A program made the translations under genes and the position numbers. DNA of 64,000 nt from Paramacrobiotus metropolitanus (lineage: Eukaryota; Tardigrada; Eutardigrada; Parachela; Macrobiotidae): NCBI RefSeq assembly GCF_019649055.1, contig NW_026570282.1, positions 310,001 through 374,000 of the forward strand. Reading direction: 5' to 3'. The notes beneath the pieces were generated by a model. It worked only from the letters and a program-made list of their open reading frames with translations, was not told the origin of the DNA and did no database searches. Below, in pieces: positions 47,478 to 60,200 of the stretch. Position 1 is the stretch's first letter. The number at the start of each line of letters is the position of its first letter.

Positions 47478-50400
47478 AATCATGTTCAGCAGTCAGTAGT
47501 ATTCCTATCCTGGAACCGGATTCTCTTTATTGACTTCGGTCGGGATCTCTTGTTGCTTCCCTCTCGAATAATAATTTGTTGGCACATTCAAGTTGTCTAA
47601 TCAGTACTGCTTGTTGAAATTGTCTAAATGTGTTTTATTTAGACTTTCTCATTTCGATTATTGCTTACCCTTTTTTTCGTGTACATTGATATTTATGGTG
47701 CTAAATAATTGCTTTAGTGGCATTCGTGCATCCAACAGTGTATTACTTATTTACAGCGCCTCAAATTCATGACAAAATCGGATAATTCGCCCCAAAAATT
47801 TTCGTGTGTAAAACTACATGGTGGTGTAAATGGTGTAAAAAACTTTGCAAGACAAATTAAAGGCTGGCAGCAGTGCGGTGCTGGGCTGCAATCTCTTCTC
47901 TATATATTAAAAGAATAAGACTTTCAAAATTCCATTTCCATACAGTTCGCCAGGACCCTACACAGAACCAAACTTTGATGGCTATATATCATTCGATAGC
48001 CCTAAGTTTCTATATTTGCCATCAGAAGTCTGTTTTTGAAACAAAAGTTAGGTTTAAAAGAAAAGTTAAGAAAACCTTAGCATGCAAAGTCTATGGGAAA
48101 AGTGGAGACCCCACCACTACAAAACGATCACCCCACCACTGCCAATAGAATATGTCAATTTTTGATAAATCACCTGAAACGTTACAATGGATGAAACTTT
48201 AATGGGTTTGAATCACTCGAAAGCCCTGGATTTATAGATTTTACCTCTAAAGCATGGTTATAGAGGAATATCAGGATTTGACAAGAAAGTCTGATTAAAA
48301 AGTCTACGGAACAGTCGAGGTTCTCATTTCCAAAACCCAGTTTTTCAGGTAGCTGTCTTACGCAGCGCGGGTGACTGGTTTTAAAGTTGCTGCGCTCCTT
48401 TGGGCGGGTACGAATGTTCTTGCTAACGATAAATATTGAAGCACTAAGGCCTCGGCTCCAATATTAACCGGATCTCACTACGGTACACACCGCACGAAGT
48501 GGCCTTCATACGGGCTTTTTTCTTCCGAAATTATTCATTACGGCTTGAACGTTTGACACTGAGCAAAAAGGGAAATACTAACTTTGTAAATCGTTAATCG
48601 TGTAACAGCCTAATTTGCGCAATTTTCTGCGTTTTAATTTCACGGGAAAAGCAGTTCGAAGTTTAGAATATTATATGGTTGATTACCCAGCATGCCGCAT
48701 GATTTGCTGTTTTGCTTCCTGTTAATCGAGAACTAATGCTTTAGCAACCAATACGGAAATGTGCACTTTATGCAAAAATTACCAACGTATGACCGTCTTT
48801 CGTTAAGCAGAATAAACAGAAAATACTGATTAGCGTGGCCGACGGAGTTGATTGAATGGATGCAGTAAATATACGCCAAATGCTACATTTACGATAAGTT
48901 TTGTGAAACTCCAAGTAGTTTATCAGTCTGTAATAAAGGTGAGCCGCAAAAGGCGCCGAGCTGCAACAAGAGTGAAGCCCGCGGAGTAGCAAGTTTAGCA
49001 ACCGAGACGATTTGACTTATTTGAGTATAAACAGTTTTTGTCGTTGAAGGCAGTTTCGACAAAAATTAGACAGTTTAATTGGCAATTGAAATTTAACACA
49101 TGAATTGGGAAGTGCTTAACTACTTTAGCCTCCTTATTAGTAATTTCACTGTTGTGTTCTTAATACAAAGCATTATGGAAAAATATTATGTATTCCTATT
49201 GATAAGGGTACCGACAAGGGCACCAGCGGTATTTGGCTGACGGTGAGCCATCTTAAATTATAAGGAAGGCAGATATCTAAAAAGCGAACAATGCTTGGAA
49301 ATAATAAAGTAAAACAAAAAACTGCAAAACTTTTAATAAATTCAAAGCTGCTACTTTATAACTGAATAAATTCTCTTGATGGATGATCTGGAAAAACTGA
49401 ATTGGTGCTACCGGTAAAGTTCAAACGTGAAGAGAAAGGAGCTGTTTTCGAGGGAAAGAACTTTCGTTTTTTCACATTATCTCAGGCTTCTAAGTTCTAA
49501 CCCTATCCGTAAGTGCAAATGCAAGTGTAAGTGCACTTCTGTAAGCTGTGCAATCTACGGGACGGGAAAATATTCACACAGGTTGTAATTTAAAATAGCT
49601 AGACACTGACTACGAAGTTGACACAAGTTGACACAAGTATTTCTCTGTGAAGGAAAATTTTACGTTTCGTTGATAAAAGTTAAGGAAATACAGATGCGTA
49701 GATTTACGGCATATGTAGATATGTAAGTACCTGTCTCTTTGAGTTTTGCTTTAATTTACGATTCATCCATCGCTGCTATATTCCGCGCAATTTGCGCGGG
49801 GTCTACTAGTCGAAATATAATTATTTTCATTGCTGCAGCGTTCGAAATTTACGGCTCATGCAGCGACGGTACTAAAAAGCTACTCGTAGTGGAAAAGGTT
49901 GGGAACGGTATCGCCACTGCCACAGGCCAGAAACGGGCGACGCCGGCACAACAGCGGTGGCGCCATAAGGAAGCAGTGTGGCTGACACTGGCTGTATAAC
50001 TATACATAAGTTACGAAACCGGGAGAGCTATACTAAATCCTGTGCCATTGTACATGTCGAGTGTCGACTTGATTGAGCCCAAAGTTAAAGACAGTACCCT
50101 AGACTTTGTAACCTACTGGCTCTGCCAAAGGCTACTAAGATATCGTTTAAGTTTCAGTACGAGTTGATATGCCAACCGCCCGTTTTCCGCAAGTAGGCGT
50201 CTTCGCCGTCTTGCGTATTGCTATGTGGATTGTGGACACTGGACAGTGCGTTCTGCTCTGTAGCCTGTACAAGTATGAAGTAAGTACAATACATTGAAAC
50301 ATCCTTACACAAACGCAAGCGCTTGCGAACTGCAAAGTACTTGCAAATTGCAATGTAAAAATTCGCACGGTTCGCTCGGACTGTCGATTAGGACGACCAG

Positions 50401-51632
50401 TATACATGCCTAGGGGTAACAATCTTTTCTGGAAGTTAAGATGCCTTGTCTATGCCACCGGGCACCGGCTACGGAAACTGTAAGCTGTGTTGCTGCTTTG
50501 CAGTAAAGTTTGGACTACTATTGAATACCCAGGAATAAGACGTCTCTTATAATCAGATTCTACTTACGCGTCTTGAATCTCTTGATGATGATGCTAACTT
50601 TCTACGCTGTTTATAACCCTGCTATCCAAGATACCTTGGCTGTTCCTGCAGAATTTAAATTTTAAACTAGCTTTTGCCTTTTGCAACCACATGGGGCTGG
50701 CCGGATTGGAAATTTCCGTGTTCATTACATCGCCTGAGTAAAAAAGACGCACAAGACCGTACTCTGTACTTTCTCATCAAACTTATGTCGTTTGTCGAAA
50801 ACTGTACAGGGCCACATTCTGCAACAGTTTTGCGTTTAGCGATACAAGCATTCGTATTGCCGTACACATTCGTTCTCGAAATTTCGCGAAATTTCTTTTT
50901 CTTTCCGTGTTACGTACAAACGCTTGTACAGGTTTTACATGACAACACGCAATGAAAAACCGCAGTTGTGCAGGCACCCTCGCTTTGGCGTTTCAGCACA
51001 ACCTCCTCGTACGACAGTCTTCTCATTAAAAGCATGCACTATACAAAAATAAAGCTTTTCTAAAATCGCATCGAAATCGGGACTTTTGCGGCAGTCAGTG
51101 ATTCGACAAATGAGTTTCGTGTTAAGTATTGCCATGATCCTCTGAGTCTTTGTACGTCTTTAACGTTAATATTTTATTATGATGTTGTGAGCAAACAAAC
51201 AGAATTTACTAAGGTGTTAGAAATCGCCCCTTTTATTGGCATATTATCATCCCGACGAAATTCCCATATTGTTTTCTGGATTTACTTCACTGATCGCTTG
51301 GAGAGTGGTATCTTGGGAGGCGCTAGTACTTGCCTAATTCGAAGTTTTCCATCCATCCGGTTCCTGAGTATTTAGAGAAGTGTGAGTAGTGCTTTCCGGG
51401 GCTGCGTTTAGTAATGAGTGCCGATCGTGGTTAATTGTTGATAATTTAATAATTATGCAATCTTTACTGACTGCATGTACATGTGTAGTAGCCAGTTCAG
51501 GCTAGCCCAATGTTCAGCATTGCAGCTTTGCTTATAGTCTCATACAGTTACACTTACGGCTTCCCTGTTATGTGTGCCATATGTTATGATAATTATATTT
51601 CATCTCTTACAGAACCGTGGAGTAATTGAAAA
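47478..51632. other. 4.1-kb gene-free region
   Basis: No family-like ORF. A Helitron-like candidate lies at 47892-48378. The stretch 48379-51200 is AT-rich with scattered ORFs under 95 codons that look random. The end should hold the promoter and leader of the DNAJ gene; I did not find a convincing heat-shock-element array. Confidence 0.5.
47892..48378. mobile_element. Possible non-autonomous Helitron
   Basis: Begins TCTCTTCTCTATATATTAAA after an A and ends in CTGG followed by T, which fits TC...CTRR inserted between A and T. A GC-rich CGCAGCGCGGGTGA lies just before the end, where a Helitron hairpin would be, though I cannot confirm a proper stem. No coding capacity. Tentative. Confidence 0.35.
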
Positions 51633-53043
51633 ATGGGGAAGGATTTTTATAAAGTTCTTGGTATTCAGAAGAATGCTTCGGACGATGAAATCAAGAAAGC
51701 ATACCGAAAGGTAAGAGATTGTAAGTTCGCACAGACAAGTGAGATGCAGAATAGTAGTATGACCAGAATTATAAATTCCATATACGTATTATGTATCATT
51801 CGAATATTATTAAGGATAAAGTTATCTTGTATAGTGTATGTTATCACATTTTGGACAGTAGAAGCCGTAATCTGATATGCAGTTTTTGCTCGACGCAGAT
51901 GGCCTTGAAATATCATCCCGACAAGAACAAAGCCCCGGAAGCCGAAGCCAAGTTTAAAGAGATTGCCGAAGCTTTCGAGGTGTTGAGTGATCCGAAAAAG
52001 AAGGAGATCTACGACAAATACGGCGAAGAGGGTCTGAAGGGTGGCATTCCCGGGGGTCCGGATGGAGCAGGGGGCTTCCCGGGCGGTGGCATGCACTACG
52101 AATTCCACGGGGATCCGCGAGAGATTTTCTCAAGATTTTTCGGAGGCAGTGATCCATTCGGGGGATTATTTGGCGGAGGAATGGGAGGCGGCCGCCGAGG
52201 CTTCACGACCTTCGGCGGTATGGATGACGACGTGGAAATGGATGACGGCGGTGGCATGGGCGCTTTCGGGGGGTTCGGTGGGCCGCAGATGCGCCAGCAG
52301 CGCCGACAGGATGCACCCATCCAGCACGAGCTGCAGGTGGCACTGGAGGATATTTTCAAAGGCTGTACAAAGAAGATGAAAATTTCCCGTAAAGTGGCTT
52401 CCCCGGATGGACAAGTGCGCAAAGAGGAGAAAGTGCTCACCATTGACATTAAGCCAGGATGGAAAGCCGGAACGAAGATCACGTTCCCCAAGGAAGGCGA
52501 TCAGATGCCGGGAACTGTTCCCGCTGATGTAGTCTTTGTGGTCAAGGATAAGCCGCATAATGTGTTCAAGCGAGAAGGACATGATATCGTTTGTACGGTC
52601 AAACTCCCCCTTCGAGACGTAAGTTCTGCGTCAAGTGATGAAGCATCTGCATCACTTACATATGATTCACGCTTCCTAGAACGCTGTTTCATTTCATTAT
52701 TTCTGCTCTAGGTCATAGTGGCTTTTTAAATACTGTACAAGGATTACTGTAATTTTGAATATACACTATCCAAGATATGCTTGTTTCATTGTTATTTTCC
52801 TTATTTCAGGCACTTTGTGGAACGACGCTTCAGGTTCCCTCCATAGAAGGCCCCAAAATACCGGTTCCTCTTACCGAAGTTACCAAACCCCATACAGTTA
52901 AAAAATTCCCCCAGAAAGGCTTGCCAATACCGAAACAGCCAGGAAAACGCGGAGATCTTGTGATAAAATTCGACATCGTGTTTCCCGACAGTCTTCCTAA
53001 GAGTACTAAAGATATCCTTCATGACATGCTTCCTGCGAGCTAA
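51633..53043 (+). CDS. DNAJB1: DNAJB-class HSP40 co-chaperone
   Basis: Three exons, 51633-51710, 51899-52618 and 52810-53043, all phase 0, giving 343 residues, the length of DNAJB1/DNAJB4. It stimulates HSP70 ATPase and delivers misfolded clients, mainly in cytosol. Order: J domain ([20 protein letters not shown]; the HPD triad is in [10 protein letters not shown]), Gly/Phe-rich region ([12 protein letters not shown]-type), two beta-barrel client domains ([52 protein letters not shown]), and the dimerisation end ([16 protein letters not shown]). The first intron follows YRK in helix II of the J domain. The exact paralogue (B1, B4 or B5) cannot be set from sequence alone. Confidence 0.95.
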
Positions 53044-53423
53044 GCAGGAGTACGATGATGTTTCTGTTTTCTTGGTCTAGGGCAGTTTGTACGTTCTAGA
53101 TTAGAAATAACTCCTGCTGACGACAAAACTTCGGATTATAGGGTTAGAATTGCGCTCTATGTAAATTTTTAAAGTGACACAGTTTATTAATTAGTTGTGC
53201 TTTATAGACGTAACTTTTAGATGTGCACTGATTTGTGACACCTTAATGACCTTATGATAGCGTCGACATGGAGCTTTTTGGAAGATTCTGTAAATAAACA
53301 ATTTTAGTAGTGTTTCATAGATTACGATTTGATTGTAACAGTAAAAAGTACTGTGTGAGTAAGTACAACGCGGTTCTCCAGGGGATGTAATCATACAATA
53401 CAGTTACAATACAGCCCCTACTC

Positions 53424-53488
53424 TACATCAGAGAAGCCTGTTGGTAAGTGTAATAGTATTACACTTACCAACAGGCTTCTCTGATGTA
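53424..53488. repeat. Perfect 65-bp palindrome
   Basis: 32-bp exact arms starting TACATCAGAGAAGCCTGTTG around one central base (53456). A partial third copy of the arm (ACAGGCTTCTCTGATGTA) follows at about 53494-53511. Confidence 0.92.
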
Positions 53489-53509
53489 TGTATACAGGCT
53501 TCTCTGATG

Positions 53510-53560
53510 TACTTCACAGTATTTATAGTATTACAGTAATACTATAAATACTGTGAAGTA
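53510..53560. repeat. Perfect 51-bp palindrome
   Basis: 25-bp arms starting TACTTCACAGTATTTATAGT around one central base (53535), directly after the 65-bp palindrome. Confidence 0.9.
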
Positions 53561-55026
53561 TAAAAGTGCAGTCGAGATAAACAGAATCTTTAACTGTTTC
53601 TTGCTTTCTTAATTTTCCGATAAAAATTCGGCGCAAATATATAATAATTATTGTGTGATGTGAGAGCGTCTCGCATCGTATCATACACTTCCACTGGTTA
53701 GCGCAAGTCTCCACAATTTCAAGATTATGCAAAATTTAATTAATAGTGCTACTCTATACCCTCTTTTCCTTATTATAACAAAACAGAAAAAGATAATTTG
53801 ATGTCGAAATTATCATCCAGATATTCACATTCCGACAACACAAAAAATGCGAGTAAAAAGACCAAAGCCGACAGGCCACTGTATATTTTTATGGATTTCC
53901 TTGGTGAGCTATCCCGCAGCAAGCATGAGTTGCCTGCTAAGGTCCTTGTAATTATGTAAATTCACAGCGGCTAACAATAAAAAGAAATACAATACCATTG
54001 TCAGAATCTTGTGGAAATAAGGTTCAGAGTGACTGTATGGGCCGCATACACCGTTATCCATACTATATACAGTACAAGTACCAGTAGTAAATAAGTTATC
54101 CATATATCTATATATATTTCGGACCCGAAAATAAGAGCGATGACTTTCATCCCGGCGGAAGTACATTTGTATATCCAAGGTGCAGTAGGACACACCGTTT
54201 GGCATGTGTGGTCTTAACGTAAGCCTACCTTTTGAAATAATTACAATTTGACAATCGCAACATAAATTTTATCAGCTTTATATTTCATAAAAAAATAACC
54301 AGCTGCCTGACAAAATTTGACAAGCTGCACATAATCAATTTGATAAATTTGCGTCTAGTAAATTTTTCGAGTACTCGTAATTATAGGTGCAACAGAAAAA
54401 TAATAATACGAGTACTGTAATATAGATATGTGCTTCTGTGATTCTAAATTTCGCCTAATGGATAGATAATCATGATACCTAATGGATACCGATTTAGGCC
54501 AGACGTATATCAAAATACATACATTTTCGCAGTTTTGTCTTGTGTTTTCACAGTTGCATATAATCATAATGCATGTAAGAGTAGTAAAACTAAAACCGAC
54601 AAAGATCAGTTTGTATATGGTGACGTATTTTTCCGCTGCTTTTGCCCTGGTTTTTTCGGCAGTTTAGTTTTATAACTAATAAGTATTTCTATTAAAGAAG
54701 ATCGTTTCTTACCTTACGAGCACTGTTTTCAGTAGGCTTTGACGGATGTTATAAAGTTGTACACTGTTATAAAGTTATAAAAGTTATAAAGTTGTACACT
54801 GCAGTTGGTCACCTCAATAGGTACAGTAGCACACCAGACACTTTCTACTGTAGATCGGAATCGTATCGAAATCTGTCGATACTTCCTGCAACTGCTCCTT
54901 CCTGTATGTATTTCGCTATTTTAGCCAGTATTTACCATTTCACTAGTATTCATTAGTATTTACGTGTTTGGTATTCAGTATTTATTGTATTTGTATTATT
55001 GTATTATTTGTACATACAAATAATAC

Positions 55027-55160
55027 AAATACAATAAATACAAATACAATAATACAATAAATACAAATACAGTAAATACTGAATACAATAATATATTATT
55101 GTATTCAGTATTTACTGTATTTGTATTTATTGTATTATTGTATTTGTATTTATTGTATTT
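55027..55160. repeat. Perfect AT-rich palindrome of about 134 bp
   Basis: About 67-bp arms with no loop, centred between 55093 and 55094 (CAATAATATATTATTG). Arms are built of AATACAAATAC-type words. A second, overlapping foldback of the same words lies just upstream (about 54977-55056). Prone to cruciform extrusion. Confidence 0.88.
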
Positions 55161-57280
55161 CGCTGTTCATAAGGCTGTTTGGTGTTTTGCACCTGGATAT
55201 TGGTTGGAGCTTAATTTATCATATACAGTATTATGATCATACATAAAATAATTATTGCATCGACGGTAGATGCTCGTAGACAATTATTATGTTAGCTTAG
55301 AATAATTACAAACGAACGCGTTTCCCATGGTGTCACATGCGGACACTACGTAGCAAAATATTCTTTGGCAGCGTATTAACACCGAGCAAATACAGAGTAG
55401 TAAGCATTCAATTCCTGGCATCGATTTCGCCGTGTACTGCCCTGGAGGGCTGATACAGTTGTAAATCGCAATGAATGCGCATTCGGAGAATATTCCAGGA
55501 ATATCGTTGCAGGCATATGATCGAGCTGCAGTCAGTCAAATGCGGATAGGACCGATGGTGATTCCGCCCAACGTTGCCAGCGATAACCGGAAACGATGAG
55601 CACTGGTTGGTTGTTTCGGGAGGAGTGTAGTCAAAGCGGAAGCGGCCAAAAGTAAGTAAACGTGACCGTGAATATGCGGTACGAGTAGTATTAACAGTAA
55701 CGTTGTAAATTGGTGAGAAAGCTTTGTCGATTTAATATCGTATAAATTGCAGTGTTTACTGCTTCAGTGTGTGCTACTTGCCGAAAAAGTAATAGAAAAA
55801 ACATTAATGTTTTCGACAGCCTAACTTTGTTTTTTCTACTCAGTACGTAGTAAGTACTTGTTATTGTTTTAGCAACTACTCACCGTAATATTGCTGCTAT
55901 CGATCAAGTCATGGAAACTTAAACGAATTTGTGGATTATGAAATTCAAGTTCTTATTTGGAATGGAATGAGAAAACGGAAGGACATTATTTAAGTATTTT
56001 CGTCAAAATAGGTAAGTCGTCCGTAACTGGGAATCAATGGGATTATAAGACATTTATACCAATCATACAAAAAAAGAGCACTAGTATTGTATATCCGAGA
56101 CGCTGCTCACATGCACGTGGGAGTGTTTCGCATCTTGCAGATTATCTCTGGTCACTTTTCGGTAATAAGCGTTACCTTTTCCCGCAACTATCTCTTGCAG
56201 TAAATTGCAAAATATGAATTAAATTGCAAAATATGAATTGCAATTGGTGCACAGTTTCATTAACGATTGAACTAAATTGACCTAATCGTAATAAATTGCC
56301 GATTGAACTAATCGTATTGTACGAGTACTGTTATTATTGTACAACACTTACCGAACAATTCAGTAATGAGATTTACAACTTTGTCCATCTTATGCCGGAA
56401 GTTACTTATTGTTTCTCATGTGCGACAGTATATCTATATGTGCAGTACTACAGTAGCTGCGCCGTCCGCTGTCGGCATTAATTGTAAGCTGCTACTCGGT
56501 TTGTTTTTTGCAGCGATGGACGAACATTTGAACCAGAAAGTTGGTGGTGATACTAGCAATTACAGAGTAGTTTGTAACTTCGTATAATTTATTGTCTTTT
56601 TATCCTTCAAGCGCCTTAGTGTTTAATATATTAATTTGTTTTGTGAATATTATAATTGTGTGATTGTCTATGGGAGCCTCCTATCGGGAGGGGACGAGAG
56701 AAAATATACAATATTATTATAGTAATTATTATTAACGATTTAGGAGAAATTATTTTCACAAAATATGAATTTCGCTCTACCATACTTATGGTTTTTTATT
56801 TTTTTACGATTTTGAATTCCGATTTACAGTAAGTACAAGTACTTGTGCAGTTGTACAGACACGTCTGACATGTGAGACTGGAGTTTAGTTTTCACTGCTC
56901 ACCATCAGTGCTCATGACGACATTATCGATGCTTCATCGTGTTTATGCCAACTGCGTATTGCCGCTATTGCGATAATTTGCTGTTTTTGAGCGCAAACTG
57001 GCAAACATGCAGTATGCAATCAACCATTATTTGGGGCCGCCGACTTGAAAGTTTTAAACTACCGTAGTTTTGGAAAGTGTCGTTGTTTTAAGTGCAGTAA
57101 TTCTGTAACTGTATTTTTTCAGACTATTTTAGACTTCTGGAAGCTGGGGCAGTTGTTTATTCTGCTAACAGCCTAACACTTAAATGCTGTAATTAATTGT
57201 AGGGAAAGCCGAAAGTGTGATTGTGTTTTATTGGGATCTGGATGTAGCGGTGTGAGGGCACCAGCCTTCTATGATCCATC

Positions 57281-60200
57281 ATGAACTATATCGGAAAATT
57301 CGTCTCCAACATCCGCGAATTCTACAACGACCTCAATCCCGCTACGTTATCGGGGGCAATCGATGTGGTTATTGTCGAACAAGAAGACGGAAGCTATGCT
57401 TCTTCTCCATTTCATGTGCGTTTTGGGAAGCGCGGAGTATTTAATCGCAGGGAGAAGATTGTGGACATTACCATTAATGGCGAACCGGTGGAACTGCATA
57501 TGAAGCTGGGGGAAACTGGAGAAGCGTTTTTTGTGCAGCAGACTGAGCCCGAAGAGTTCATTGATAACAAGGTATTAACTCAAGATATTCATTATTATTA
57601 TTATAATTTGTAATAATTTTGTGCGGCCTGGCTAAACAGGTCCGTTATCAGTGTCAGCCTATCAGTGAGTACGGCTGCCAAAAACTCTCGTGGGGACAGT
57701 AATAATAGTTCATGGAATTAGTGGTAATTACCTTGCAGCTTACTAGAATGGCCAGATAGCGACATTTTTGGCACACCAGCTGATGTGAAAATTGCGAACG
57801 ATAGTAATTTGATACTCATTAACGAGGGTAAACTTGTATTTCCAATACTGCGACAAGTTGACTGCTATTAGTGTTTGTTGCAGCTGTTATCGTTTTATTT
57901 TGGCACAAGGTCAACGTACTGATTCTGGGATCCAGCTTTAAGCATAATGTAGGAGTGTCGGTATAAATATAAGCAGGAGTCTAACTGTAGTCTTCATACA
58001 CTTAATATTAGATAAGGAGAAGTCTGTGATTTGGAATATTGGATTAATAGGTTGTTACCAAAACAATATTACTTACCAGTGTGAATAGAGTTATCATTTT
58101 TCACTCAGTCGTGCAGTACTTATTGGCACCTGGTTGATGAATGGTTTCCCATTTCGTTCGCCTTTTATCGAAGATAACATAATGAGGCTTACCTTGACCT
58201 TGATATGTATTATTTGTTGTTCACATCAGGAGAGGACTATGTAACTCACGAAAACTATTGCGTTTTGCGTTTGTTAGTTGTATTAATTTCGTTGCCAACA
58301 AACATTTTTTTGTTGGGTAGGTTCCAGCGCTTCTGGCCACTTCACCCCTGCCACCCAGCTATCTGAATGAAAACTCCTCGTATTTCCATTCATTACCGAA
58401 GGCTTCCCTTTCACAAAGTGGACCGGCTGCAGCCGGCTCACATGAAGAGCCGAAATCTCATTCCAGTTCAGCCGATGGAACGTCCGAGCGGCTTCCGGTT
58501 AAGCATGATGGTTCAGTGTCTCCACCGTCGACGGGTCGACGGGAAAGTGCCGATACCGATATCTCTCTGGAGATCGTTGCGCCTGCGACTACCGCAACGC
58601 CTGGCCGCGTCAAGTCACGATCGCGGCGCAAACGCCGGCCAAAGGTTAAAAAGACGAGTGATGAGGAAATCTTCAAGATGGACTTGTCCGATGACGACAG
58701 GGAAACAACGCCGGTGAATGAGACGGATAGGGATACGACTCCTTTGGTACGGACTTCGAGTCTGCCGGATATATCTGAAGCCGAAAAATCTGAACATACC
58801 GTGCCTGTGGATCAGAATAGTTTGCGGAATCGCCGTTTATCGAGTCATAGTATGGCTCATATACCGAAGCATTTACACGTAACCTTTGCGCCGTCATTTG
58901 GAAATCGTGGTGGCAATAACAGTGAAGTGTCCACTACAAAGAGCGAGGGTCAGTTGACACCGCCGAATCCTACGTGAGTGTTTTCAAAATTGGTTTAACA
59001 AAGAAATTGATATGGATTGGGTATCCTGGTTTTTCGATACAGGATCGATAAGGAGCATCTTTCCGGATTCTTAAGTGATTCCGAAGTTGACTTGAAAAAG
59101 ACAGAAACCCGTAAAATAACAGAAGACGACGGGGCAAATGTGAACTGGAAATGGGGACAACTCCCAGAGAAAAAGGCTGCAGAGACACCCGATGCATTGA
59201 CGCCAGTCTCGCAGGGCAGCCTGGAAAGTATACCGGAAGCCTCCCAACAATCTGCTGGAAGTGAGTGTTAATTGCTTGAAAAAGCGCCTATATTGCCTTA
59301 CTGAACACGACCTTGACTAATGACTGATAAATTGCTTACCTTTGCATTCAGCGAATGTGACTAACGTTTGTGCTTATTTTCCGGCGGTTATTGATACAGC
59401 TGGGTCATGAGTGCCGTGTTTACATTTGTGGCGCTATTTTTAGGTACTGCTGACCAAGAAAAACGTTCGTATCTGCGCGGCATGTTCAGTTTTATGCGCC
59501 GTTCTAAGCAGACCGCTCCTCTTTCGACGTCAGCGCCTAAAGATATATCGAAGACAAACACGGACAAAGATGAAACGGAAGCGGGAAAATATCTTTCGGA
59601 TTTGGTAGAATCGGAATTGAGTCAGAGTCAGAAAGAGAAATATTTGGTGCTCCAACAGTTCAACTTTGAAAATAGTTCTAGGTTAGTATTTACCGGCTTC
59701 AGATTTTTAGACGTTTGATTTAACCAGCCGTCAATAACTGTATTCTTCAGGTCCGCTGCCATTGAGTCTGGAATTCCGAAAAACGATAGCTTTGCGAGGT
59801 AGTACTTCACTCAAAGTGGCTATTTTGAACTTTGCACCGGAAACAGTTTTTTTGTTTTTCTTTAGACAGCAGAGTAGTCAGCCCTCTGCCATTCAGCCAG
59901 CTTCTAAAGAAAACGTTGCCGATAAAGGCTTAAATGTTCCTGCCACCGTCGAAGTTGAAGGCAAAAATATAGAACTGTATGTAACATATTTTTCTGCTCG
60001 TCAGGTTGTGATAACAAACCTCTTTTTGTTAATTTAGTGTTCCTTTGGCTGCTCAAGAGCGCGGAAAGGGCGTCGATGCGTAAGTAACTTTTCTGCTAGC
60101 GGAAAATACCGTGAAGCCTTGCAAAAATAAAATGTTCTGATTCGAAATTGTGCTTTTAGGATTGTAAATGCGTACGGCCAAGAAACAAATGCTGCATCGT

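Larger units (their letters stand above)
53044..57280. other. 4.2-kb intergenic region with palindromes
   Basis: Contains palindromes at 53424-53488, 53510-53560 and 55027-55160. The remainder is AT-rich and I see no gene. The final 1 kb should carry the lipin promoter and leader. Confidence 0.55.

Noticed and set aside
49739-49999. 86-codon plus-strand open frame
   Set aside because: No domain, no splice partners and no codon bias I can see; likely chance.
51187-51375. Possible upstream coding exon of the DNAJ gene
   Set aside because: The J domain begins canonically at 51633 with [10 protein letters not shown]; the upstream frame resembles nothing.
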